NCBI RefSeq assembly: GCF_018691265.1
Contig: NW_024881282.1
Coordinates: 23,466,399-23,530,398, forward strand
Length of the DNA stretch: 64,000 bases
Reading direction: 5' to 3'
From: Tyto alba
Lineage: Eukaryota; Chordata; Aves; Strigiformes; Tytonidae
A program made the position numbers and the translations under genes. The notes beneath the pieces are model-generated. The model saw nothing but the letters and a program-made list of their open reading frames with translations, was not told the DNA's origin and made no database searches. Positions 51,701 to 62,720 of the stretch are shown here, piece by piece. Positions within the stretch are counted from its first letter, which is position 1. Each line of letters starts with the position of its first letter.

Positions 51701-54331
51701 TGCCCTCCTGAAATGACACAAGAACCCATGAGAGTGACCATTGCATTTTCTGTATTTTCTAAGCAACTGTCAATATTTTGTAGAATTTGAATTTTCATAT
51801 GCAAAGTGGTGATCTTTTTTCTTTTCCACATTTGTTTTTCCTTTTCTGCAGTTGAATCCTTAAACAGCAGCCTGTAGCAACTTGTATCAAGAGTAACAAG
51901 GAGGAAAAGAAGGCGACACCAGACACTGTACTGGTTTGAGGAAACAAATAACTTAAACAGTTTGCTTATAAATTCTTTTGCAAAGCAATTTTTTTTATGC
52001 TGCTGGTATGCGCTGTTAGATTCAGTTTCATTTCACTGACTGCAATGCCGTTCCTTCTCGGTAATGAGCATCTGAGTGATGCATCACAGGATCACCGTAT
52101 CAGGGAATGTTGACAAATAAATGAATGTGCTGATTTCTTTGGCATTTAAGCCTTTCATTCAACCCTCTAATCCAAACACGGGTGACTTCTTAAAATGGAT
52201 TTATATGCTAGCAAATATAAATAAGCATTTAAAATGATGGTAGAGACAAGATCTCTATAGACTCGGAAATTATTATCAAAAATTAAAAAGGTAAGAGTGG
52301 TTTTCCCATTTAAAGAATATTTTCCAGTTCCTTTAACAGGATTTGACGTGATGTTTTACAGTTTGGTGACCAAGTAGCTGAATAGTTTGGGCAGCATGTG
52401 TTTAATCTTGTCCTGAATATTTTGTCTGCATTAAGCAGCTAGCTGAGTGTGCATCTGTCTCCTCATCACCAGCCTCCATTCTCATACTGTTTCTTTCCTT
52501 CTTCTGTGAAAGTATTTTCACACATGCTCAATCCCAAGAATCCCATCACTAATCCTGGGCTGTTTATGTGTGGAAATTAAGCACAGTCTGCAGTATTTTA
52601 TTGGTCTGTGCTGAAACTATGAGAGGATATGTCATCTGGGAAAGCCTATACTGTGTGTGCAGTGCACAGGGTCTGACTTCCACTGGCCAAGAGTGGGAGA
52701 AGACATCCTCTCCCTGTGGGTATGAGGCAGCCCTCGAGTCATGCACACCATGGCCTTGGACATCGGGCTTAAGCACCTGCTCTGGCAACTAAATTCAGGA
52801 GATCATTGAGCTATTCCGGTGGTCTGGTCTAACTGTCAAGCTTAAACGGTTGCCTTAAGTCCATCTTCGATGTTTCAGTATGGTTTCTGCTGGTAAGGTC
52901 CGTAGTGTGACAGGTCTGGGTGCAGCCCTGTTTTTACTCTCTCGTTCCCAGACCGAGTACTGGCTTTGCTGGCTTTGCAGCTGTGGAGAACAGGGACTCT
53001 GAATCACTCCTTGACCTTTTCTTACACAATAGGTGATTAGATTTGGCAGAAGTCCCATGGGGACAGTCTCCTCCCGCTTGTCGACTTGGCTTGCTCTCAT
53101 GGAATTTGTGCAAGGTGGAGCAATGTGTGATGGATGTTCTTGTCACGTATTGATCAGATAATTCCTCCTGAGAGAGTCTCTGCATCCACTTCCTCCTACT
53201 GGGGAACATCAGCTCTTGGAGAAGCCAAGGAAAAAGACTGATCAGATAGGTGAACACAGAAAAAAAAAAAATATATATATATATATATATCAAAATATAT
53301 ATCTGTGTGTGTATATGAGTAAAGCTGATTGTTTCTTTTTCCCCAGATCCCCTGCCTGCTAGTGCTACTACCTGGTGCTCGGCCCTCTGTGCATTTTGGG
53401 TTGTTGCTTAAGTAATAGGCATGTTTTGTGGGGTCTTCCAATGAAGGGCATGTGGGGTGTTTTAGTTAAGAGTCCAAAGCACTCTGGGGCCCCAGGGAGT
53501 TTTTATGGATACTCTCACTCATACTGAATCAGTTATACATGTGCAAATAAAGAAGAGAAGGATGCAGTTACTTTTATGATTGTTTCAGCTTGACAAAGTA
53601 TGGGAATAGAGAGTTTCTTTGTCTTTGTACAGGACGGGTTTGTTGTTCTACAAGCACTTTTGTGAGCAAATGAATGTGTTAAATTAGGTCCTGTAGAGAC
53701 TTGTTGGCAATTTTAAAGACATGGCATAATGAAGCTTGTTTTCAACTCTGCAGGGATAACTTCTTTTGTTAATCTACCGAATTAAGTATTGGGTAGGCTT
53801 ATTTTGTTAGTAAATGGGAGAGGAGATGCCAAGAGCCCTATTCTTTTACCCTCCTCCTCTCAGCACTGTGACCACCCTCTCTTTCCCAAGTGGGAACCAG
53901 AATTCCATTTTCAGAGGGGTCAGTATGAACCTTTTCTGACATACAAGTCTGTCTCAGATCAAACACATCCCTTGGAAAATACTGACATACATTTGAAAAA
54001 AAACAAACCAAGCCAGAAGAAAACCCCATCTGTTAATTTCTTAACAGGTTTCACATTTCTTGCAAGTACGCTGGTCAAAAAATAAACACTCAAACAACAT
54101 AATCTCATGGAGTAAATATCAATCTCATGATTCAGAGAGGTCCTCTACATCAGCTTTGAACACTTAGAGGTGGCTTCCCCTCAAAGCCAGCTGAAAGGTT
54201 GGTATTTACCGTAAGATTCAAATGAAATACAAAGAAAGGCAAGAGCGAAGGGCAAGTCATCCCATCTGTGCTGGAAGCCGTCTTTGAAGGGATGAACTAT
54301 ATTTTGGCAACTCGACTCTCCTCTGACCAGA
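48791..54331. other. Intergenic DNA; AT-rich patches, one AT repeat
   Basis: Single-copy-looking DNA. An A/T-dinucleotide tract (A12 then about nine AT units) lies at about 53258-53300. The stretch 52.0-52.25 kb has the look of a conserved non-coding element. No exon or RNA gene was recognised. Confidence 0.4.
53258..53302 (+). repeat. (AT)n microsatellite with A-rich start
   Basis: About twelve A followed by ATATATATATATATATATAT, a CAAA interruption, and further ATAT and GTGTGT units. Confidence 0.85.
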
Positions 54332-54359
54332 CAGGCATCCAATATGGATTGGATGCCTG
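54332..54359. repeat. Perfect 12-bp hairpin with 4-base loop
   Basis: CAGGCATCCAAT (54332-54343) and ATTGGATGCCTG (54348-54359) are exact reverse complements, separated only by ATGG. Beyond one A-A mismatch the pairing continues for two more base pairs (G-C, A-T). No T-run follows directly, and it lies in intergenic DNA. Confidence 0.8.
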
Positions 54360-57300
54360 ACTCCCAAAAAGCTAAATTTAGCTGATAGCGATCCCAACCT
54401 TATATTTTTAATCTTAAGATAAACTGAGTGGCTCTGGGTCCCCCAACAGAGTCTGTTGTTCCCTTTCCAAAAAACCAAGCACTTCATGTCATGCTAGATC
54501 AATTTTAAAAAGTGGTTGCCTCTCAGCTGAGATGTGGTACTGTAGTATTCCTGCTGCCAGAACATTCATGCTCTCCTGATACGCAAAAAAAAAGAAAAAT
54601 ACCCCCTCCAGCTTCACGCTGAACAGTGAGGAACCTCAGGCTGAGAAGAACAGAGTGCTCAAGTGATTTTGGCCAGTACATTGGAATAAAGCAACCTTCA
54701 TAACATTAGAGCAACAAAATACTTTACTGTTCTTAAAACAACAAACCACTTTGCTCACAGTAGCGAAGCAATCATTGCTAATGAACAGTGATATCTCAAC
54801 AAGAGATTCACGCTTAACCTTTCCACCTTTAATCACTGGAAATGCCCGTGCTACCAATGTGCTTTTCCTTCTATACTATGGAAATAATGGTCTCATCTAT
54901 ACACAGTGAAGTCGGGGGAAGGACAATAGCACAGAGCCCCGGGTAGCTTGTATGTCCTGTATAGTGAAAGCTGGCAGTGTCTCCTTATGCTGGAGCTAAA
55001 ATACTCTGCCTGAAAATAAAGACAATAAGAAACACTCAAAAGCCTCTTCTGGTACCAGTGTATTTATTGCTTCTCACTTTTAAACCAGAAAGTGCTTATG
55101 CCTTTTAAAATTCTAAACACACAAACCAGAAAATATAATCACTCTAATTTTGTAATGAGACCCAGGCATAGGAACCCATGAGGTTTTTCTCCCCAGTGTT
55201 GAACTTCACATTTCACGCACAGAAAAGCCACGTGCTGGCTTTGGCTCCCACCAACGTCCTTGATTGCCTTCCAGCTTGGAGAGGAGAAAGCCTTTTCTGG
55301 TTACCTTCAGGCTTGTCCTTGGAGTGCGGGAGAAGAGGGAAAGGAGAAATCTGTGTTGGCATCAGAAAAAAAGCCGAGTGCCTGAGCCCCTCATTAGAAA
55401 GCGAGGGCACGGCAATACTGGTGATGCTGGGGTTTCCATTTGCCAAAATTTAAGTGCCTGCAAAACCATTCCTCTCTCTCGAGCCAGCAGCAGAAGGTCC
55501 ACTGTCATTCCTCGGCTCCTTCAGGGGTGCTCTATAAAACAGGGGAGGCAGCAGTGGTCAGAGTAAGTATTACTAGTTCCACTCACTGCTGCATGCTACT
55601 GCTCTGCTCCAGCTTTTAAAGCACAACGAAAATCATTGGTTCTGCTCGTGGAGACAACAAAAGTCAAGGATTTGATGGGCAGTGAAGAAAGAAAAAGTAG
55701 CAGTACCCAGATAGAGATCCCTGCAGACACAGTGCTTGCGAGAGACGTGACCACAAGTAGCTGCTCTCCTCCCTGGTTATTTCTAGAGCATGTGAAGTTC
55801 TCTTGTGTGAAAACGCCACCAGTTTGTTTGAGTTGTTGACAGCCAGCTCAAAGCACAGTTGTCTGTATCTAGTTGGACTTACTGGTGTGCCAGGCTTCAC
55901 GCTTGCAGCCAGGACTCCAGATACCCTCATCTTTCCCCTAATTCCTCCCAGTACATTAGTGACAGGGAGGGGAGAAATAACTACCTTCAGAAGAAGAATT
56001 GGGCTAAACCCAAAGGTGAATGTTGGTTTAGTGTGGGCAGTATTTCACAAAGAGCCAGGAAGAAAATGATCCTAAAAATTCCCGGGGCAGTAATCTCAGC
56101 TGCTGAAAGCACCTAGGTGTTTTGGAGTGACTCCCTGCCTTTGTCAGAGCTGAACCTCGCTAAGGAAAACAAATGATTTTTTTACTCCAGGAGCACCCTG
56201 CCCCAATACCGACATCTTCACAAAGAAACAGTCCTCACTTGACTTTTATCTTTGCGTGTGGTACAGCTTGCGCAGAGGCAAAGGATACAGCCATCAGACA
56301 GAAAAAAGGTCGATGTACTGAGGTGCTGAGTGGGAGCACCCTGCGTGGGGTTGCTCCATTACCCACACAAGGGAGGCTCCAGCCAGAGCCAGGCAGGGTG
56401 GCCAGGGCAAGGGGGTGGAGGGTGTTCAGACTGAAGCAAGGACAAATGTGAGCTTCAGCCATGCAGAAGCAAGAAACTCTACGCTCTTTGCTCAGAGCCA
56501 TTCCCCCTCCTCCAGCGTTGCCAGCTCCTGCCGCGTCACCACGTGCCTTGTTTGCCATGCTGAGGAAGGGAAGCTGGCAGTGGTGATTTCCTTACACTTT
56601 CTGGAACCTTTCTAGCCTGAACAAAAGCCTTAATACTTCTGACATTGGATTCCTGCGTCTGATGAACCCCTGGCTTCTGGAACTTGAATAAGTATTTTAA
56701 TTCATAGCAGAGCTGATTTCCGCTGGTGGTGTTGAAGTGTTGTCATCGCAGCATCATTCAACACAGGATAGGAAGGTGACCAGGAAAAACTGAAATTAAT
56801 AGTGCTTTCATATGGCCTTCCTAGAAGAGTGTGAACAAAAAGAAGCTGTAACTGCAGAGGAGATATTGCAATGTATGTATGGAAAGGATTTCTTCTGCCA
56901 TTTGCTCTCTGGTTCATTATATTTGTTTTCTACCACCACCACCCCCCCTTTACCGTAAGGTAGTAACTTTTCAGAAACCTCTTCTCCATTGACGTTTCAC
57001 CTCTTTTTCATTGGCTCAGACAACTTGCAGTGACTTAGATAACATTTAGTCAAAGAAAACAGCCTGAATAAGATGAAACATTCTTTTATTTGACAGAACA
57101 CATAAAAGCAAACCATTAAAAATAGATATGAAATATATGGTTAGTATCATCATATGTTCTTCATTTTATTGGGCTACTAAATGACAGGGATTGCAAAAGG
57201 AGACATTATATAAGTCCTGTGTGAACATATGGCATTTTTTTTTCCCTTCTGAGATCACAGGCTGAATCTATGCAATCCTGTTAATGAAATGAGCCTTGTC

Positions 57301-58100
57301 GTTTGAGGAGTAGCGCTTAATGACAGTTGTCAGTCATCACCAGGTACCACACTCAAGGGACATCTTGATACGTCTGTGACAGACAGATTAGATATTGTCT
57401 GGAGACGGTTACGCGGCAGCTGTAAGGAAGCCCTAGCTGAGAGGAAATGAGGATTAAAAAAAGAGCGAGGAAATCAGATACAGCTTTTCCAGCCCCTGTT
57501 CTCTGGAGCAGATGATCTTTCTGCTCAGGTATGAGCCGTGTGTGTCTGAAGCTAATGGCTAAATGGGAGACGGCTGCTGCTGTGATTTAACTTCAGTCAT
57601 CCAGAGACGCGAATTGCAGCTTTATTGTGCTCAGACTTGGGCAGATGGAAACCGTCTCTTCTCTCCAAATAGTTTGCAATTTAATAGGTTTTCCTTCCCA
57701 TTCTTCATATCCTCTTACACTGAGGGCAGATGTAATCAGCACAGCTATGCCAGAGGCAGAGAGAGACTGAAATCATTTGGCATGTGTGACTGCCGTTGCT
57801 GGTACTGGAGGGATGCTGCTGCCTCGTCCTCCTGCCCTGGCAGGGACCCGTTCAGTGCTGGTGGAGGTCATGGGCTGGTTTGGGACCCTGCTCCCACCAC
57901 CGGGCTCCTGCTGCTGGAGACCCTGCAGGCACCCCCACGGCTCCCGGCACAGATGTGCCTACGGGCAATGCCTCCCAAGTAGCTCTTTGCCTCGCTCGTC
58001 CTTGTAAATTGGCCGTGTGGAACCCGAAGAGATGCAGGGGTCAGCTCAGGAGTCTACGCACACGCTGCTCTCACAAAGACGTGCTCTATAGCCGTGCGTG
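54360..58100. other. Intergenic DNA, no gene recognised
   Basis: Moderate GC. Many overlapping frames of 60-139 codons (for example 57563-57982 plus) occur on both strands without a recognisable family. The piece 57.1-57.45 kb is dense in homeodomain- and MEIS-type words and may be a regulatory element, but this cannot be judged without alignment. Confidence 0.4.
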
Positions 58101-58184
58101 ACCAGAGACCGAGCCTGTCAACCGGAGAAAAGGCTTTTCATGCATTTCTAGTAATAGCCACAAGGTCATCCGACATGGGTACGG

Positions 58185-58196
58185 GCAGCAGGGGGT
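58185..58196 (+). promoter_or_regulatory. Possible CTCF-type site (10 of 12 core positions)
   Basis: GCAGCAGGGGGT fits the CTCF core CCASYAGRKGGC except at its first and last bases. Orientation is forward on the plus strand. It lies about 170 bases before a CpG-dense patch. Confidence 0.3.
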
Positions 58197-58364
58197 GGGA
58201 TCTGGAGCCTCTGCTGCAAAAGTCCTTCATCTTTTTTCAGCCAAGGGTCAAGCAAGACTGTAGAGAGAGAAAGACAAATGGGGAACCAGCCCCGGGAGAC
58301 CTGATGCGGGAGGCCAGTGGGGGCTTGCCGAGACAGCAGGGTGTAGCACACCTAACGCTGCTCG

Positions 58365-58610
58365 CATAAAGTCGAGCAGTGAAAAAAAAGCACAGCGCGA
58401 CGGGGCCCACGGGACGGCTCCCCGCCGCCTCGCTGGGACGGCGATGCCGAGGAACGCCGCTGGCTCCGCGCCGCAGGATGCCCGGCCTCAGGAACGCCGC
58501 CTGCTCCCTGGCTACTGCTGGTACCTCCCAGCAAAGCGGAGGCCCCGGGGGGCTGCAACCAGTGCCCCCCACCAGCGAGCTGCTCCCCGGGGACCAGCCC
58601 TCGGCCTACA
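58365..58610. promoter_or_regulatory. Orphan CpG-dense patch
   Basis: About 240 bases with many CpG dinucleotides and high GC, flanked by ordinary DNA. It contains two similar AGGAACGCCGC segments (near 58450 and 58491). No TATA, donor or start-codon context points clearly to a gene, so a distal regulatory element or unannotated promoter is possible. Frames on both strands are composition-driven. Confidence 0.45.
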
Positions 58611-58799
58611 GCAACTTTCTTCTCCTGTGGAGTCAAGATACCCCAGGAGGATTCATAAAGTGCAACACACCCACCTTAGCACCTTCAGTCTTGACCTCCA
58701 TGTCCAGAAAAGCATATATGAACAGACACACTCCAGAACCTTAAAAATCATGTAAAAAGAAAGCAAACAAGCGACCTAGAATTGCGGAGGAAGTAAGAG

Positions 58800-58930
58800 A
58801 AAATGCAAAGTTTGAAGTTAATTAGCCCTTGAACTGTCAGGCCCAATTACTTCCAGCAGGCTCTGACATTTCAAAGATTAATTAGGAAGTTAGCTGTCAC
58901 ATCTCACAAAGGACCACCATTATGCCAGAG
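58800..58930. promoter_or_regulatory. Candidate conserved enhancer-like element
   Basis: A compact stretch carries GTTAATTAGCC, CCCAATTACTT and AGATTAATTAGG (homeodomain-type TAATTA cores) together with CTGTCA/TGACA words (MEIS/TGIF type). Such dense mixtures are typical of conserved vertebrate enhancers. Conservation itself cannot be seen here. Confidence 0.3.
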
Positions 58931-60167
58931 AAGATCCACCTGCTCTCTGCACACAATGTCTTGAAATTTTGCAGTGTGAAATTATATCCAAAAGCTAATT
59001 GGTAACCTTTGGTAAAAGTTTTTTAACTATTATTTTAATTTTGAGAAATGCACTGTGTATATATGCTGAAATACAACTGGCTGCTTCGAAGGAAAGGTTT
59101 AACTCATTGGATGATGATTTTAAACACTTGTAAATCCTGGGCAAAAGGCCTTTATATTCCTCTGTTTCTTTTGCAACACTTTCGTAGCATCCAGTATAAA
59201 TGATACTATAGTGCTGTACTGAGTCTATACCAATTATTCAGCACGTGTTTGCTCCCAGACAGATCTGTGTGTATTATTATGTACCTGTCCCTGAAATCAG
59301 TCTCACAAACTGCTTCTGAGCAGCAGAAATGCAGCTTCTCAAATTTGAGCGAGCAGCGTGCCCCTGCAGCAGCAAAAGCAAGTCCTTTCCTGGGCTGGAC
59401 CCACGAGGGCATAGCTGGGAGAGCCGGGGATGGAATTCTTGCACATTTCTCCTCAGTTCACGGGCCTGGTCCAGTTTTGGTGCCCCCCACTTCAAAAGAC
59501 ACATTGGAAAATGGGAGTGGGTGCAGTGGCTGGCTATCACAGTGTTTAGCAAGTAGGAAAATCCAACCTAAGGCTCTGCTTTCAAGGAAAAGTCACACCA
59601 GGCAATCTCCAGAAGCTTCTTCCAACCTGAGCTTTTCTAGGGTGATATGATTTTTAACCCTTTGTTCTTCCCCAGGACAGACCAGCTCCTTGCAGAGCTA
59701 GAGGGAGAGGTGATGCGCTGTTTTCTGGACTTCAGTGTAGCACTCTGCAGCAGCAAACTGGAATTATACTTGCGAGTCAGTCTGTATTGTACCATTAAAA
59801 ATGTGGTTGTAAGCACCTTAGCAGATAAAAACCTTTCCCTGCCTCATAACAACTGAAGTGTAAAGTGCTGACATAGTGAATCATGGAGGGGGTCCTTCAG
59901 AAAAAGTGGAACAAAAACAAAAGAAAGAAAAAGGAAATGAAATCCCATTTTAGACACAAAATGGTTTCTGGCTTACAGCCATCTGGATATTTTTAACATG
60001 TCCATCAATACAGTCCCTGTGCACAGCAACTGACTGATCTGTGACTCTGTATTCGTGTTTCCACCTCTCTCCAACAACCAGAGGGTGTCTTTGAAAGAGT
60101 AATTTGGTTGTAACTAGTTTTATTTTCCTTTATCATCAGGGAATACTTATTATGTGAAAGCTGAGCT
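58931..60167. other. Intergenic DNA, nothing recognised
   Basis: The 133-codon plus-strand frame at 59249-59650 overlaps frames on the other strand and shows no recognisable motif. No repeat of note. Confidence 0.4.
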
Positions 60168-60358
60168 GTGGAGAGGTGGGACCACTTGCCCAGAGAGGTG
60201 GTGGCTGCCCCCCTCCCTGGAAGGGTTCAAGGTCAGGTTGGACGGGGCTCTGAGCAACCTGGGCTGGGGGAAGATGTCTTTGCTTATTGCAAGGGGGGGG
60301 GGGGTTGGAGTTGATGACCTTTAAAGGTCCCTTCCAACCCAAACTATTCTATGAATCT
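60168..60358 (+). mobile_element. CR1 LINE 3' end, sense on plus strand
   Basis: CTTGCCCAGAGAGGTGGTGG, CCTCCCTGGAAGGGTTCAAG, GGTCAGGTTGGACGGGGCTC, TGAGCAACCTGGGCTGG and ACCTTTAAAGGTCCCTTCCA follow the canonical CR1 3' end, closing with ACTATTCTATGAATC, the terminal repeat type. A G12-type run at about 60293-60304 has expanded inside it. The good match suggests a younger copy than the one at 16.4 kb. Confidence 0.93.
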
Positions 60359-61287
60359 TTTGGGAGGCTGTTATTTCAGTGATCCTCTTGACGTCTATTG
60401 GGAGGGGGTTTCCATGGTCATGGCAGAGCTACACGCAGCAAGCCAGCCTTCTGCACAGGCATCCTCAGCCCCGGCACAGCAAGCTCAGGGGCTGCCCGAG
60501 CACGTGCTGCCCAACCCTTGCCACCAAGATGGGAGTCACTGATAAGTTATCTGATCTCTCCCAGCTGAGGTACATGCCTACCGGCCAGGGTGGCTGCTCT
60601 CCTACCAGCGATATAACTACATATTCCCGCATACGTGCAGTGCCTGGAGGTGGCCAAAGCTTTGCGAACCCACGAGGTACATGCCAAAAGGCTTTATGCA
60701 GCCAAGAGCCACCAGAGATGTCTGGAGAGCTCTGCGTGCGTGTGCGTGAGTGGGCACACAAGCGTGCTGGGGGATCCCTGAGCATGGGTGTCAGGAGCTC
60801 CCCCAGCACCCTGGGTCAGGCTGGCCCTCCCTGATCTGGCGTCTAACTGGAAACAAGGCCTCTGATACTGTGTTATAGGAACTGGTCCCTTCTGCTAATA
60901 TCTGAACATACAAAGGGTTAAGACAGCAGAAGGGATACTGCAAGGTCCTGAGGAGGTTAAGTCTAGGATTCATTCTAGCCATCTTCAGCTATCTCAAAAT
61001 TAGGCAGCTAAGCCAAGGCAAGGACCTCCCTTTTAAAATGTTCTTTTTAGTAGGTTCTTCCAGAAAGCACTTTATCCCATCCCAAAACAGGTGGGACAAC
61101 TCACCCTCCATCATCAGGTGAACCTACACAAGCCCCTTCAGGGAAGCCTGTGGTATTTGTGGGGCCTGGCCCCAGAGCTCAGGGGGATGCCCCTGATTTA
61201 GGATTTGCTGTTGCTGGGAGTTGGACTTGAACTTGTAAAAGCCTGGAAATGGAAGTGATGAATACTCCCTTCTCACGTTCCTCTCTG
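60359..61287. other. Intergenic DNA, no gene recognised
   Basis: Moderately GC-rich. Overlapping frames of 114-151 codons on both strands lack motifs or splice evidence. Confidence 0.4.
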
Positions 61288-61350
61288 AGTGACCTGTTCA
61301 AGGTCACACAGAGTTGGCAACCTGACCAGGAAATTATGTGACCCAACCAC
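61288..61350 (-). mobile_element. MIR/L2-like ancient repeat fragment (reverse orientation)
   Basis: GTGACCTGTTCAAGGTCACA followed by CAGAGTTGGCAACCTGACCA resembles the reverse complement of the MIR-type core (GTGACTTGCCCAAGGTCACA, CAGCTAGTAAGTGGC). The copy is short and diverged. Confidence 0.45.
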
Positions 61351-61414
61351 AAGCCTGTTTTTTTCTCTCATGCTTTTCTAACCATTTTCAAACCTACCAG
61401 GAACAGATCAGCAA

Positions 61415-61452
61415 AAAAAATACAAAAAAAAAAAAACAAAAAAAAAAACCTG
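61415..61452 (+). repeat. A-rich low-complexity tract
   Basis: CAAAAAAAATAC followed by A12, C and A11-12. A simple tract just after the ancient repeat fragment. Confidence 0.7.
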
Positions 61453-62354
61453 AGATTCCAAATGCCTTCTAATCTTCTGTACCATTAATTCCATAGTCAT
61501 AAATACCCACTGGAGCCAACCCAAGGCTGGTTTTCCATTTCATCTTTCAAGGTCTTTTTTTTTTAGGAAGCCAAGAGAAAAACTAGTTCCTCTACAGACA
61601 ACAGTTAATCATTAATGGTATGTGCGAAAAATAACATACTTGACCCTTTGACACGGTGGAAGAAGCATGTAAGTGGAGACAACAGGATATATTAGTTTAT
61701 GCTTCTACTGGACAAATCTGCCTTGCTGTGGAAAGGGGGGAATTGAAATCTTTATCACCTGAGCTTAGTAAGGATGCTGCATTTGAAAGAGAGTAATTGG
61801 GTACTTTAAGGCTGCTAGCGTGTAGACACTTCAGTAATTCTCCCTAATAAATGCTAAGTCACTGATGCTTTGTTCTTGATGCCCAGCATCTAATAGGAAA
61901 GTGCTTAGTCAGCCTTATTTTGCTGATTCACTGACTTTGCTTTTGGAGGCACAGCCTGTCTTCCCTGGGCAGTGCTTTGCTCAGGGAGGGCTTGTGCGGC
62001 GCAGGGTGAAATGTAGGAGCTGGCAGGCGAGCAGGCTGTGGTCGCATCCAGCGTGGTTCTCTGTCACCTCACGGGCACCCGGAGAGCTGCTGCACAAGAG
62101 ACGTGTTGCTGGGTCCTCTCGGCCTGACCCAAGGCACTGAGTGCCCTCAGCTCCTCAGGTTGGGAGGATGTAAGGATGCTTGGCGTATTGCACATCCAGC
62201 CCTTTATTTTCCAGGAATAAACGGGGCAGCGTTCCTTCATTAGGTTTTGCATGAACAGACCTTTCAGAAAACATCATATTTTATAAATTTCTTTTATAAA
62301 CTTACCCATTTTTGCAGCTCTGGGCCCACTTGCACTTTAAATACGTTAAGTTAG
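61453..62354. other. Intergenic DNA, nothing recognised
   Basis: Ordinary sequence becoming GC-richer from about 61.95 kb. No exon or repeat was recognised. Confidence 0.4.
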
Positions 62355-62412
62355 TTAACAAATAAATAAATAAAAATTAAAATTAAAAAAATAAAATAGT
62401 GGGAAAAAAAAA
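62355..62412 (+). repeat. (AAAT)n/A-rich tract
   Basis: AAATAAATAAATAAAAATTAAAATT-type sequence ending in an A10 run. It supplies the phenylalanine-rich tail of a spurious minus-strand frame (62355-63020). Confidence 0.75.
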
Positions 62413-62449
62413 AGGTGTTTTGCTTGATTTCCGTGGCCAGGGCGGTGAG

Positions 62450-62720
62450 AGTGGCAATGCCACCTGCTGGTGACAGAAAGCCGGGTCCCCTCCCTGCCCC
62501 CTGCCCGGCTCCCGGCTCCGCGTCTGCCTCGGCGCCAGCGCACCTTGTACTGCTCAGCCTTTGGCTCCACCGTTACGGTTTTTAACGCCGCAGAGGTGGC
62601 ACCGGGTGGGTGTCCCGGTGCCGGGCTGAGCCAACGGGCTGCGTGCGTGGGAGTGGGAGCCGAAGCGCAGCCGGCTGTGTCACGGGTCATCCCGATGGGA
62701 ATGACCAACCCCTCGGGAAG
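62450..62720. promoter_or_regulatory. Second orphan CpG-rich patch
   Basis: GC- and CpG-rich over about 270 bases, starting right at the CTCF-type motif. It explains the unusually long open frame on the minus strand (221 codons) and its plus-strand counterpart. No promoter motif set comparable to the UBL3 island was seen. Confidence 0.4.
62459..62470 (-). promoter_or_regulatory. CTCF-type binding site
   Basis: GCCACCTGCTGG matches the reverse complement of the CTCF core (GCCMYCTRSTGG) at all twelve positions, preceded by T at -1 as preferred in longer motifs. Motif orientation is forward on the minus strand, towards UBL3. It lies at the edge of a CpG-rich patch. Confidence 0.55.

Noticed and set aside
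54332..54359. Hairpin considered as a microRNA precursor
   Set aside because: The stem is only 12-15 bp with a four-base loop, too short for Drosha/Dicer processing.
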